Origin: Gracilaria domingensis
Taxonomy: Eukaryota > Rhodophyta > Florideophyceae > Gracilariales > Gracilariaceae
DNA: 63,672 bases
Direction of reading: 5' to 3'
Assembly (NCBI GenBank): GCA_022539475.1
Contig: VCMS01000312.1
Coordinates: 1-63,672, forward strand
In this document: in pieces, positions 33,071-43,476 of the stretch
Layout: each line of letters starts with the position of its first letter
Numbering within the stretch: the stretch's first letter is position 1
The notes under the pieces: model-generated
What the model saw: only the letters and a program-made list of their open reading frames with translations
The model's database searches: none
Told to the model about the DNA's origin: nothing
Program-made: the position numbers and the translations under genes

Positions 33071-34027
33071 ATGTCTCTCCGATGCGCTTTCGTTGTTTCC
33101 TTCATCGCTCTGCTGGCGCATGTCACCCGCGCCACAGATGATCCGCCGGCGCGTTTCGTCACCAAGCAGTTCAAGACCATTTCCGGCAAGAGGATGGCGT
33201 ACGTCGAGGTTGGAGACGGCGATCCGATCGTGTTCCTGCACGGAAACCCCACCTCCTCGTATCTGTGGAGAAACATCATGCCGCATCTCGAAGGACGTGG
33301 TCGCCTGATCGCGCCGGATCTCATCGGCATGGGCGACTCGGACAAGCTCGATTTCAGCGGACCCAACCGCTACACGTATGTGGAACACTCCAACTTTCTG
33401 TACCAGTTGCTGGAGGCGCTCCAAGTCAAGACCAACGTCACTCTGGTCATTCATGACTGGGGCTCCGCGCTCGGCTTCTTGTGGGCGTACTACAATCGAA
33501 ACAATCTTGACGCCGTCAAGGCCATTGTGTTCTTCGAGGCTTTGGTCATGCCCATTCGCTCAGACTCTTTTCCATCTGACGGCCTGGATTTCTTCGCGCT
33601 TCTTCGATCGCCTGCTGGCGAGCAACTCATTCTGCAAGACAACTTTTTCGTGGAACAAGTCCTGCAGAGCGCCATCATACGCGAGCTTTCGGAGGACGAG
33701 TTGAACGAGTATCGACGTCCGTTTCTGAATCCGGGAGAGGGTCGGCGACCGACCTTGACGTTCCCGAGACAAGTACCCATAGACGGCGTACCGGCTGATG
33801 TCACTAGCCTGATTGAGACGTACTCAGCATGGATGCAAACGTCAAACATTCCGAAGCTTTTCATCAAGGGCAATCCGGGACTTTTGATCACCAATGGGTC
33901 GCGAGCTCTTGAAGTTGTTCGTTCATGGCCCGAATTGACCGAGGTGTCCGTAACAGGACTTCATTTTCTGCAGGAAGATTCTCCAAATGAGATTGGAATG
34001 GCCATTGCACGATGGTTGCCCATGTGA
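33071..34027 (+). CDS. secreted haloalkane dehalogenase / Renilla-luciferase-like hydrolase
   Basis: This is a 318-residue alpha/beta-hydrolase of the haloalkane dehalogenase subfamily II, which also contains Renilla luciferase. I chose the ATG at 33071, though the frame is open upstream to 32810, because it begins a signal peptide (MSLRCAFVVSFIALLAHVTR). HGNPTSSYLWR (57-67) gives the oxyanion and halide-binding Asn (N59). VIHDWGSALGF gives the nucleophile D129 and halide-binding W130. FFEAL gives the acid E156, and GLHFLQEDSP the base H298. All key residues are present, so it should be active, splitting carbon-halogen bonds or a related substrate in the secretory route or outside the cell. 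Red algae make many halogenated metabolites, a plausible link. Confidence 0.93.
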   Translation: MSLRCAFVVSFIALLAHVTRATDDPPARFVTKQFKTISGKRMAYVEVGDGDPIVFLHGNPTSSYLWRNIMPHLEGRGRLIAPDLIGMGDSDKLDFSGPNRYTYVEHSNFLYQLLEALQVKTNVTLVIHDWGSALGFLWAYYNRNNLDAVKAIVFFEALVMPIRSDSFPSDGLDFFALLRSPAGEQLILQDNFFVEQVLQSAIIRELSEDELNEYRRPFLNPGEGRRPTLTFPRQVPIDGVPADVTSLIETYSAWMQTSNIPKLFIKGNPGLLITNGSRALEVVRSWPELTEVSVTGLHFLQEDSPNEIGMAIARWLPM

Positions 34028-34772
34028 CTTACAACCGAAACGTCGAACAATTTGACAGGTTACGCTTGATAACCGTTATCAGCTTGTAGCTCACGCTGTT
34101 GGGGTATAGTAGCTGCTTTGTAGCGTAGTCTAACAAATAGGTTGGCCGCTTCAACATACATAAAAGGAGCGTCGTTAATAATCACATATGAACAAAACCA
34201 GGCTTTCTTGATGATTAGGCCGAGCACTAAATGTTGAAACAGGGAGTTCATTTTTTTTCATAGAGGCAGGAGCTCTGAACTGATAAGTTGTTGACGTGCA
34301 CGCTTTAACGCCGCTGTAGCATCATGCCAATTGTCATAGGGAAGACAGCCCACAAGTCATACGGATGCCTGATGAACGTCAAAGTTGCGAGCCAGGACAA
34401 CAGATTACATAGCTTGTAGAGCAGTTCTAGATATCTCTAGCTAGACTGTACCAAGATTTTGTTATAAATATTCTGGGCCGTATTTGTGACTGACTATTTT
34501 GCCAAAGTATGGAGATTGACTGACTACTCTAGCAGAACGACTAGTCATTACTCTATTTTTGTATTATTTTTAAGCGTTGTGACTACTCGATTTGGCTTTT
34601 GTGTGACTACTCATTGTACTACTTTGGTAGTCACAAATACGCCCCTTGTTCAAGATCCGTACATATTAAAGGCGCGTACCGGCCTTCCCCATCATCGGGA
34701 AAGGCCAGACTTCACCCATCCATCTCTTTATTACACTAATGCAATTAGCATGCTACGAACAGTAGACAGAAC
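34028..34772. other. intergenic, nothing recognised
   Basis: AT-rich spacer between the dehalogenase and a convergent secreted-protein gene. It contains several GACTGACTA and TAGTCAC-like short repeats near 34480-34630. No gene. Confidence 0.5.
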
Positions 34773-35354
34773 TCAAATACAAAGAGAGTAAGTAAACGCC
34801 ACAGTGTCAAGATACGAGATAATGGCTTGCACGTCAACATTCACAAACGCTCTCCCTTGAATACGAGTCCAGAATCCATTCTCATCAAGTTCACATCCAA
34901 AGTCACGGATTTCCTTGAGAGCCACGCGTATGTCCTTCACCGCCTGCGTGAAATTTGTGCGCGTAGAACGCACAGGAAACATCTCAATTCTGATCTTCCT
35001 CTGGTTCTCAACACACCATTTGTCGTTCTGCACATCGCTGAGAATAAACGAGGGCGTGTCCAAGGCCGGCCACTTGATGATCATCGGAACTGTGTACGGC
35101 GTTCGGTAGCGGATCAGATACGTCTCGGGACAGTTGAAGAAGCGAAGACCGTCGTTGATTTTAAGCACAGTCATCTTTGCGTAAATATACACGCGGTTCT
35201 GGGAGCCTGGCCGATAGCAGTCCCTGGAACTGGAGAATGACTTTCCGATGAGCTCGGGAGGGAACGGCGCGGTTGGTGGGCATTGGTTAGGTTTTGTAGC
35301 GTGCGACTGCACGAAAAAGATACTCAGTAAGATGGCGGTGATGAGAGTCAACAT
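34773..35354 (-). CDS. small secreted protein, six cysteines, unknown family
   Basis: This is a 193-residue protein. The start at 35354 gives a signal peptide (MLTLITAILLSIFFVQSHA); the frame is open upstream to 35579, but that part lacks a secretion signal. The mature part has six Cys, suggesting disulfides, and a likely N-glycosylation site (NFTQ). Motifs include PFPPELIGKSFSSSRDCY, RFFNCPETYLIRYRTPY and DFGCELDENGFWTRIQG. I do not recognise it. It is convergent with the dehalogenase gene. Confidence 0.65.
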   Translation of the reverse strand: MLTLITAILLSIFFVQSHATKPNQCPPTAPFPPELIGKSFSSSRDCYRPGSQNRVYIYAKMTVLKINDGLRFFNCPETYLIRYRTPYTVPMIIKWPALDTPSFILSDVQNDKWCVENQRKIRIEMFPVRSTRTNFTQAVKDIRVALKEIRDFGCELDENGFWTRIQGRAFVNVDVQAIISYLDTVAFTYSLCI

Positions 35355-35980
35355 TTTGGGCTGCGGGAGTTGAGCACGAAGACGAGCAGAGAGCTGTGGG
35401 TGACGGGGGGCTTGGTAAATGTGAGGGCGAAGTAAACTTTTGGCATCGATGGCAAACCCTGCACAACAAGGATGACGAAATGTGCGAAGAGCTACCCATG
35501 GTGCGTGGCACCTACGTGTAGGGTTCTTCGCGGCGCATTTCTGTAAGCCGCCGAGCTGGGCGCTTGTGCTTGTGCACAACTGATCGACATATCTACATCA
35601 CAAGTACGGGTGGACACGACCGTGATGGAGCATTTCTGGACAGCATGCTACGTCTGACAGCAGAACCGACCTATGACACGTACATGCGTTGAAAACGTGT
35701 ACACGTACACACATGTGACAGTGACAAAAAGGATGAGATTTTCTTATACATCGTTTCGATGAGCGTCTTCGGATGCAACAAACTGCCTCTGGAAGCACAG
35801 GAAATCTTTCGAGTTCGGGACTCCTGATTCAGCAGCTCTTGAGTCAGCAGCTCGCCAATGAGCTCTGAACTGTTACAATCTCCCATATCTCATCGCACAA
35901 CTGCTTCGAAAGAGACAAGTTTGCTCCCGTTACGGTGGCACTGCTTCCAAAAACTTCTCCCTCCCCCCGTTCAACATTTG
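35355..35980. other. divergent intergenic region
   Basis: Space between the small secreted-protein gene (-) and the signal-anchor gene (+), with a TATA box at its right end. I see nothing else. Confidence 0.5.
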
Positions 35981-35981
35981 G

Positions 35982-35990
35982 CTATATAAG
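35982..35990 (+). promoter_or_regulatory. TATA box
   Basis: CTATATAAG lies about 105 bases upstream of ATG 36091, giving a predicted transcription start near 36012. This argues for the start codon at 36091, not the upstream in-frame ATG at 35935. Confidence 0.6.
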
Positions 35991-36090
35991 AGCCGACACC
36001 TTCCCCTCTCTCGTATACGGCCCGTCTCGTACCCCCTCGCTTTACCGCAACCTCTTGGAGCAGCTGTTTGCCATCGGGCAGCCCCAAATT

Positions 36091-37461
36091 ATGGACGAGC
36101 CGAATGTCACCAATCGTCGCAGCCATCACGGCGAATCTGCGACAGTTCTTCGCCGTGTCAGGTCGATGTTCACTCGTCGTCTATCTCACCGTGCTCTCAT
36201 TTTTACCTTGGTTTTGGCAACCGTTTCGTTCTTATCCGTTCGGCACATCACGCCTCAACCACCGTATCTCCGAGCTAAGAGTCATTCGTATGGACTTCGT
36301 TCGGCCATATCGAATCGTCTTGGATCTGTTGGAAACATTCGCGCCTCTCTTCCCACGTTTTGGGGCAGCAGCCATTCGAATATACTCTCGCCTTTCAAGT
36401 TCCAGTTGTCTGATATGCCCTACTCTCTCTACCGCACACCCTTTTCACGCTCATCTTCTGAATGGCGACGTCCGGTATCTGGACTGACAATTCGGGATCC
36501 TGTATGTGGGTCTCCCGTAGAAGACTTTGTTGTGACCAAAGAGGCCTATACATTCGATTGCTACGGTGGAAGAAGTTGCAGAGCACGTGCAATCGTTACT
36601 AAGCAAGGAAGCGACATAACCATCCAAGTGGGATACAATATCGGCTATAGTGGAGGAGCGATTGGAATCGATTCACGAACCAAACGCAACGTCAAAGCTG
36701 TCACCAGGGCCGAGGCCAACAAGTGGGCAAAGTCACTTTTGAAGCAGATTTCTCCCAGTTTGGAAGGTCAAGACTGCGAGGTTACTGTCAAAATGATCTC
36801 TGATGCCATCATGCTGACCAAGAAAGATGCTGCTCGCTGCCCTCGGACTGATAATCCTCTTTGCTCTCAACTCGAGACTGTCCAAACATGCGCAGCCTTT
36901 GTGCCGCCTCCACCCGAAACTGAGAAACAAAGAGAGTGTATTGAATTCTTGAAATCTAGCCCTTCAATATCCTCTTTGGACGATCTGGTCGCTAAATCCC
37001 CTTGCAACGTATCGTTTGAATACAACGTCGTCTACGTCAATGTGCCTCTTTGCATCACTACGTGTGTCAGCGGTGGATGTGAGCAAGAGAAAACCGTTTT
37101 TGCTGACTTGGATGTTTCTGGATCTATGCTTTTTGAGTACGCACGTTGGGATAAGACTGATAATATCTATACCCGTAATGCAATCGCCATCGTTTTTGTT
37201 TCCCTCTACAATGAGATGTTGGCAAGCAATATTCCAAGCTGTGACAATATGCCATACGTTCTTCTAGAAGATGAGTTCGGTGAAGGAGATGAATTACTGG
37301 TTGCCAGGCACAAGCCATCCCCCTATAGTCCCAACATCCCTTATCTCATTCCAACAGAATTTCAAGATATTGCAGCTGAATACAAGGCTAAGCTGTATGA
37401 CGTCAGGTATGTGCTTCCTACGGGATCTGCTGACTTTTTTGAGTCGCAGTGCAGCCTTTAA
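36091..37461 (+). CDS. signal-anchor (type II) membrane or secreted protein, unknown family
   Basis: This is a 456-residue protein, start chosen downstream of the TATA box. A basic N-terminus is followed by one hydrophobic segment (residues 34-50, RALIFTLVLATVSFLSV), so it is probably a type II membrane protein or secreted. The body has many Cys (FDCYGGRSCRARA, CPRTDNPLCSQLETVQTCAAF, CITTCVSGGCEQE) that could pair outside the cytosol, a Pro run (VPPPPETEK) and YRIGYSGGAIGID-like Gly-rich strands. I recognise no domain. The lumenal Cys content resembles that of its neighbours, and together they look like a set of cell-surface or wall proteins. Confidence 0.65.
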   Translation: MDEPNVTNRRSHHGESATVLRRVRSMFTRRLSHRALIFTLVLATVSFLSVRHITPQPPYLRAKSHSYGLRSAISNRLGSVGNIRASLPTFWGSSHSNILSPFKFQLSDMPYSLYRTPFSRSSSEWRRPVSGLTIRDPVCGSPVEDFVVTKEAYTFDCYGGRSCRARAIVTKQGSDITIQVGYNIGYSGGAIGIDSRTKRNVKAVTRAEANKWAKSLLKQISPSLEGQDCEVTVKMISDAIMLTKKDAARCPRTDNPLCSQLETVQTCAAFVPPPPETEKQRECIEFLKSSPSISSLDDLVAKSPCNVSFEYNVVYVNVPLCITTCVSGGCEQEKTVFADLDVSGSMLFEYARWDKTDNIYTRNAIAIVFVSLYNEMLASNIPSCDNMPYVLLEDEFGEGDELLVARHKPSPYSPNIPYLIPTEFQDIAAEYKAKLYDVRYVLPTGSADFFESQCSL

Positions 37462-39205
37462 CCCTTTCAGCCCTGAAAGCTTAACCCTTGTCAGAAGGAC
37501 ATAGAATAGGATAGGTAGAGAATTCTTGAAGAACGCTACTTTGAACTAAGCGCCATTTCTTTGCTGCTTTACGCAGGAACAAAAAAACCAATGCATCTTG
37601 TAGAGCTTGGTTTCCTCTTTTAATTGCTGTACTGAAAGTTAATGACAAGCAAATAACTTTTAAGTTACGGGCGGTATCAAGGAACCCTCCAAACGCTCTA
37701 GTCAACCGGTTTATGGAACCCATTCTCTTCCAATTTTTGTGGAATAGCACCTATTCCAACTAAAAGACGTGCTCTTCCATGTGCACAGTATACAGATTTC
37801 TGCATTGTGTGCACTCTATATGCTGCGAAATGTACTGTTTTGTACTATGCACCAGTAGATGGATCGCATAGTGACTAATATATTGGTTGTAGACATTAAA
37901 TGAAAAAAAAGTCTGCCGGAAGCATTAGTGCTGCAGAGCAATGCAAATATCACTCATCAAATCTAGCCCCAATGCGCACAGTTGTGAAATACCGAAGCGA
38001 GATGAGCGTGCATTCAAATTTCATTTGACTGATTTCTGTTAATCAGCCGGTAGCAATTGAGCTCTACTGATTTTCTTTTACTAGTAACGGGCAACTATTC
38101 AAAGTCGTTTGAACGCAGGCGAAAGTTTAAAGACGATGCAAAAGCGCATAACCACAAATAAAACAGCTTACTATTTACCTTAAAAGCAATATTAGATGGC
38201 CACCCGGAGTGGATAAACTCCTACCTAAGCGTTAAGCTGAACTACATTCGATAATGTTTACGGTTTCTCTCAGCCGTGAACTGATAGATTTAATGCTAGT
38301 TGCCAGATAACAGCTGCTGTACTTTCTCAGTCGTTAAGAACATAAAACGTTTTATGCCTGTTGGAAAACGTCTTTCACAGAATATTCAACTTCTTTTTGC
38401 CCGTTTTACAAAGACTTACCTGTGCTTGGATAATCGATTAATTATCGGGTAATAGTAGCGTCACAAGAAGTACTAGAGCCTAAACTACATTCCAAGGCTG
38501 CAGCTTTAGCAAATTGTGTGAGACCAAGTGAATCGTAGTTTTAATCATAAGCGCTCTTATAAAAACGTACATTGTAATACGTTTGAGTTTCGTTCTGGAA
38601 TAATTAGTACTTTTCGACAAGGGTTAAAGCTTTCAGTCCTGAACGAGATTATGTCTATCGTAATATTTATAAGGGCAGCCAATAAAAATTGACGTACGGA
38701 TTCAAACGTGAAGTTTTCATTCCGGCATGTGTTGATTGATGTATCACAAACCTCAATCAAGTATCACAGTGCAAAAAGAACCCTACTGGTTTGCATAATC
38801 TTCAAAAACGATTGCAGTGTTCTTCATCTTCTAAACGAACAGCTTCATCATATACTCTACCAAACACACGTAATTTCCCTCATACTCGTTTCCGAAGCGA
38901 TACAATATCACTTGGTTCTACCGTTATGAACGAGAGTATGCAACCCAAACCATCAGCGTCTAGCCCAAAACGAGTTCACCAGGCTGGTCAGGACAGCAGG
39001 AGTCACGAGCTTCTCGTTCTTGATATCACAGAATATAACAAAGACGTTTTATACTGCATTTGAGGCGGAACTCCTTCCTACTACCTTCAACACGGAAAAC
39101 TCATAGTCGAACACGTTATTGATCAGTACTCATCCTCAAATGCTTCTTTACCGAACATCATATCTCGTAAGCACGCGTATAAAACATACATATTTCAACA
39201 ATAAG
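37462..39205. other. AT-rich intergenic region
   Basis: 1.7 kb without a supportable gene. A TATAAAA lies at 39178-39184, just before the next coding stretch, and could be its promoter or lie in an intron. Confidence 0.5.
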
Positions 39206-40845
39206 GGTTCATTGGTATAAATCGATGTTTCACGCACACGGACTGCGTTGGCGCACGCAGTTGTCTGGGTTCAACTTTGTACCCCATTGAGGTCCGAAAC
39301 ATATCTGCTTGCCAGCACTCCACTTTTCCATATGTATGCGCGCCGGTGAAATTTGATCGGTGCTCGGAAACACAGAATTGCTCTGATTCCGCCGAGGTCT
39401 GCTCCTCGATCACATTCATTTCTAACCACACGTACTCCTACTCATTGGGGGGTGCGGCTCCGCGAGGAACTCTAGAACCCCTGTGCGTCTCTTCCTCACT
39501 TGCTGGAAACGCTCAGGTCCGTCGAGTTGATGGTGATAATGGAACAGTTAGTACTTCATTACCACGAGTTCCCATGGCTTTCATTCAATCCCCTTTATCA
39601 GAAGGCCTCCCTCTTCCAGCTTTCGTGGGCAATGGTGAACATCTCGATCCCTTCTCATTCAAACCTCTTTCTCGCTTCAACTCGTTTACCACCGATGAGC
39701 TCTCCGACGATTTCATTGGGGGTATTCTCTCTTTGATTATTCTCTCGCAGCTGTACAACATTGTTCGAGGTCTCCTCTATTTCTCACCAGGTATCCACCA
39801 ACGTGGTTATGACTCGTACTTTGTATTCTCTCAAATATCCAAATTTCGCAATCTCCATCATTTGTTCAGCTTAGACGAGGAAGTTGATGGGCCTGGAGGC
39901 GACCATTCTCACCGATCAGAGAAGAACAATGTAGATATTAAGATTGCATTCATTCCTATCTTCGCGTTTTTTGCCCTGTTCTCCACGGAATTCTTGACAA
40001 TTATTGCGGGCACCCAGCTGCGCGTAGAGCTCTCTGGAGAAACAAATTTTGATCCGGTGATCTCTGTTGCAGATGGAACACCCCGAACTCGTAAGCCATT
40101 TGAGGGCAACTCTTTCTGTGATGACTTTCTTGTTCAATCTCGCGGAATGAGTCAATCAGGCAGTGTTCTCAAATGCGTACAATCAAGCTCCAAATGGTCC
40201 TCTTTCGGTTTCAAAAATTTGTTGTCTATCGAGACGTTTTATGGATCTGGAGAGACTTTGTTTCAGATATATTCTGCTGAAGGAGAGTTCTCCGTTGTAG
40301 ATCTTTCAACGTTTGTTCGTGGAGTTAATCGAAGGAATTTGAGGACGATGCCGTTTCGACCAGAGTTGATGAGTGACCAATCGCGAAGGAGGCTTCTCAA
40401 CGGGATCTTGAATGGAATCCGTTCCCGTTTGGGGTACAGTGCTCTAGATAAGGACCTACGCTTATGGTCTTCTCTTAAACAGGAAGAAGGTGATCGGCTA
40501 GTGAGTATGACGTATGGACACCAGCACAATTGGAACGAATCGTCTGGAACCATTGCGAACGCGGTGATTGCAGAGCTGCGTTCTTTGGATTTGTCGCTCA
40601 ACTCATCTGGAGAGCCATGGGTGTATTCAAAACCCTATCACATCGGGAAGGAAAGTGTCGCAATGGGCGTAAGGAGGCAATATCGAATAGCTCACGGATA
40701 TTTATTGATCGCAGCTGCGTTCGTAACATTAGCAAACGTGATCGCTAATACGTTTGTTACACATTTTGATGAGGTCGCCTTTGCCGCCATGAAAGAAATA
40801 ATCGACGATGACTGCGTCATGGGACCTTTGGTTGGAGAACCTTGA
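39206..40845 (+). CDS. multi-pass membrane protein with a Cys-rich extracellular start (5' end unresolved)
   Basis: Coding sequence is open from a stop at 39202-39204. The first in-frame ATG comes only after about 120 residues of plausible protein, so a 5' exon is missing or the gene is truncated. The first part (INRCFTHTDCVGARSCLG, then CSETQNCSDSAEVC) repeats the CxxxxDC pattern of the secreted protein at 31689. Three likely transmembrane segments follow: FIGGILSLIILSQLYNIV, IKIAFIPIFAFFALF and HGYLLIAAAFVTLANVI. Between the second and third is a large loop of about 230 residues with Cys and NxS/T sites. I do not recognise the family. A surface receptor or scaffold is possible, but that is inference. 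Confidence 0.6.
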
Positions 40846-41142
40846 GTAGACAGCACTCTAGTTTCGTTTCTACGAAACCGGCAGCCTTAGGCGAAGAGGA
40901 AGGCGATGATACATCTTGAATGAACAAAGACAGCGACTCTGGTAGTCCGTATGTTAAATACTTTTTTTTTCCATTTCTTATCGTCCCTATACTTAACTCG
41001 TCATTCAGCAGCGTTTTCCGCTCATGTTTAGAACACAAGGTCACGTACTGAGCTACGTCATGATACAAAGCAGCTTTCTTTTACGTTTGTACGATTTTGG
41101 ACTTCCTACTTACGCTAAACCAACGTGTATATGCTATCCTAA

Positions 41143-41895
41143 TCACCAATCCCAATCCTGTTCATACTCGTACTCTTCTTCATACTCGTACTGTTCATCA
41201 TGGCCATACCCTTCTGCATAAATGTGCTCCTCTACCTGAAAATACTTTTCCTTAGAGGAATCTTCTTCTGTAGATGCATCTTCTTCTTCTAGCTTACCTT
41301 GTTCATCCTCAGCTTCTAGTCCATCGGCTTCAGATGCCCTATCTTGGCTTTCAGAAACCGTGACCGGTCTCGAAAACATCTTTTCCGTCCGACGTAGACC
41401 CCCGCATGTTCGACACACTACTCCTCGATGAGCGATGATTTCATGCTCCAGAACCTCATCGAGACAATGGCTCTTTAAAAAGCAAAGGTGACATTTGAAA
41501 CGAACGCCAGCGTGCGTGAGGATCACATGCTCGCGAACCGCCGCCTCAGTGTCAAAATCCATCTCACAATACGGACAACCATAGCGCCCGCATATGCATT
41601 CCCACGGCGAGGTTGACAGTTTCTCCACATCGGTGCACTCGTCCGCTTGCTTATTCCTTCCATATTGTTCTTCTTTTGGCGACGCTTGTGTCGCTGTGCA
41701 TTGGGCCCCTGACCCATTTTCCAGATTGCATTCGCTCACACTGCACGACGAAGCGGAATGGAACCGATCACTGCACAGACATGGGACCCAGTCAGGGCGA
41801 AATTCCAAGATATCTAGGGGTGGACCACAGTGTGTTCCGCACTCAGAGGGGTGTGGGTATTGAACGCAGCGGGCTGTACAACATCTACAACACAT
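41143..41895 (-). CDS. C2H2 zinc-finger protein with an acidic tail
   Basis: This is a 250-residue protein. The N-terminal 90 residues contain several Cys (MCCRCCTARC, VPCLCSDRFH) that may bind more zinc. Two adjacent C2H2 fingers follow: C107, C110, H123, H128 (CPYCEMDFDTEAAVREHVI) and C135, C138, H151, H156 (FKCHLCFLKSHCLDEVLEHE). A CRTC pair comes at 161-164. The last 60 residues are strongly acidic with Tyr repeats (EDEQGKLEEEDASTEED, YEYEEEYEYEQDWDW), like an activation or interaction tail. It is probably nuclear. Convergent with the membrane-protein gene to its left. Confidence 0.72.
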   Translation of the reverse strand: MCCRCCTARCVQYPHPSECGTHCGPPLDILEFRPDWVPCLCSDRFHSASSCSVSECNLENGSGAQCTATQASPKEEQYGRNKQADECTDVEKLSTSPWECICGRYGCPYCEMDFDTEAAVREHVILTHAGVRFKCHLCFLKSHCLDEVLEHEIIAHRGVVCRTCGGLRRTEKMFSRPVTVSESQDRASEADGLEAEDEQGKLEEEDASTEEDSSKEKYFQVEEHIYAEGYGHDEQYEYEEEYEYEQDWDW

Positions 41896-42894
41896 TTTCG
41901 AATTTGCTTGGATGGATTTGAATACTGTACTACTTTTGATTTCTTGCGCGTTGAGACTGGGCTGAGATAAAGTTAGGTGATGGAATGGACCGAGAGCGCT
42001 GGCTTCTTACGTCCCTTCGATGAGAGTTTTTTTCTTAGTTAGGAAGGTATTTCATGGACAGCGGTTTAATTGATCTGGTAAATGAGGTTAACGATTTTTT
42101 TAACTCTTCAAATTCATAATTTTGTAAAGGTAGTCATTTATTTTTTTCTCACATGTATGAGTGAACGCTACGAGAAATATGCGTAAATGGATTTAAATAT
42201 GAATTTATCAGACCCGTATTTAAGACTGACTGACTTGATGGAACAATAAATGACTACTGACTGACTGACCTGCATACGCAATAAAATCCAGTAAATTTTA
42301 GTCGTTTACAGTGCAAACAGACACAATACACGTGGCATATTTACAACCACTAAACTTCCTATACACATGTGTCATAGGATAGCTGTCCCTTTGTTTGATT
42401 AATTTTGCCTGTGCTGATTTTTAGAAACTTTTTAAAACTTTTGAAATTAAAACTTTTTAGAACGAATTTGTGTTGATAGAGCCTTGGCAAGTTGACATAT
42501 ACCTATATATCTCGAACCAAGAGCAGTTCAGTTTAATTTCTAAGCAAACACTCTTAGAAATCTAACTAAAGAAAATGTGACTAAAATAACTGACTTTTAA
42601 TTTTTTTGAGTTACTTTGACTTGGACTTGGAATTTAATTGGTAGTAGCGACCAAAGAGTGTCTCTTTGACATCTTTGAGAATCTTGAACCCTCGTTGTGA
42701 ATTTCAAGCTTGACGTCTCAAAGTTGAGACTCAAACTATTAAAATTTCTCGAATTACTAGAGCTTTTTGAGATTGGCCAAAGGCCGAATCTGACCCAATT
42801 GCAAGTATTAAAACTTTTCAATTTAAACGACGTGAAAAACTTTTTCGTGCACGACTCCGCCACGGGCTGCGACCACGCCGCCAGCGCCGCCGCC
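41896..42894. other. AT-rich intergenic region ending in a sharp GC step
   Basis: Contains TGACTGACT-like repeats (42225-42270) and repeated AAACTTTT motifs (42425-42460). At about 42842 the base composition flips from AT-rich to very GC-rich, just before the methyltransferase start. An open Leu-rich frame (42697-42840) leads into it but looks like chance. Confidence 0.55.
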
Positions 42895-43476
42895 ATGGAG
42901 TTCTACAACGCCAAGGAGAACGTGGACTGGTACGAAAGCATGGTGAAGGACTACGACGCGTCGCTCATGGTGTCGCGCTTCAGCGCGCACGTCGGCGCCG
43001 GCGCGCGCGTGCTGGAGCTGGGCATCGGCCCCGGGCTGGACCACGACGCGCTGCGCGCGTCGTACAACATGGTGGGCGTCGACATCTCGGAGGAGTTTGT
43101 GCGGCGCTACCGCGCGCGCCACGCGCGCGACGACGTGGACGTGCGCGTGGCGGACGCCGTGACGCTGGCGCCGTTCGACGACGCGCGCTTCGACGCGGTG
43201 TTCTCCAACAAGGTGCTGCACCACCTGAGCGAGCGCGAGCTGGTGGCGTCGCTGCGGCGGCAGGCGCGGCTGCTGCGCGCCGGCGGCGGCGTGCTGTTCC
43301 ACACGCTGTGGCTGGGCGACAAGGAGGAGTTTGTGCAGGGCATGCGCTTCCGCTACTACACGCCGCAGCGCTTGGAGGCGCTGCTGCCGGCGCCGCTGCA
43401 GCTGCGCAGCGCGGAGACGTACACGGAGCTCGACGCGGACGATTCGTTCGTGGCCGTGCTGCGCAAGCCGGCGTGA
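42895..43476 (+). CDS. class I SAM-dependent methyltransferase (GC-rich)
   Basis: This is a 193-residue protein; start at ATG 42895 (MEFYNAKENVDWY). Rossmann methyltransferase motifs are clear: VLELGIGPGLD (motif I, the AdoMet-binding Gly-rich loop), MVGVDISEEF with the acidic residue that binds the ribose, VADAVTLAPF, then FDAVFSNKVLHHL. The substrate cannot be told; the closest general type is the small-molecule Methyltransf_11/25 group. It is a short single-domain form. Codons are almost all G or C at the third position, while both flanks are AT-rich or mixed, which could mean transfer or a local GC-biased island. The extra frame open upstream of 42895 is probably not translated. Confidence 0.82.
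   Translation: MEFYNAKENVDWYESMVKDYDASLMVSRFSAHVGAGARVLELGIGPGLDHDALRASYNMVGVDISEEFVRRYRARHARDDVDVRVADAVTLAPFDDARFDAVFSNKVLHHLSERELVASLRRQARLLRAGGGVLFHTLWLGDKEEFVQGMRFRYYTPQRLEALLPAPLQLRSAETYTELDADDSFVAVLRKPA

Noticed and set aside
32252..33366. Open frames on the - strand under the Cys-rich and dehalogenase genes
   Set aside because: Arg/Ala-rich shadows of well-supported + strand genes.
42697..42894. Leu-rich open frame leading into the methyltransferase, looking like a leucine-rich repeat
   Set aside because: It lies in AT-rich DNA dominated by CTT/TTG runs, has no real repeat period, and the methyltransferase is complete from the ATG at 42895.
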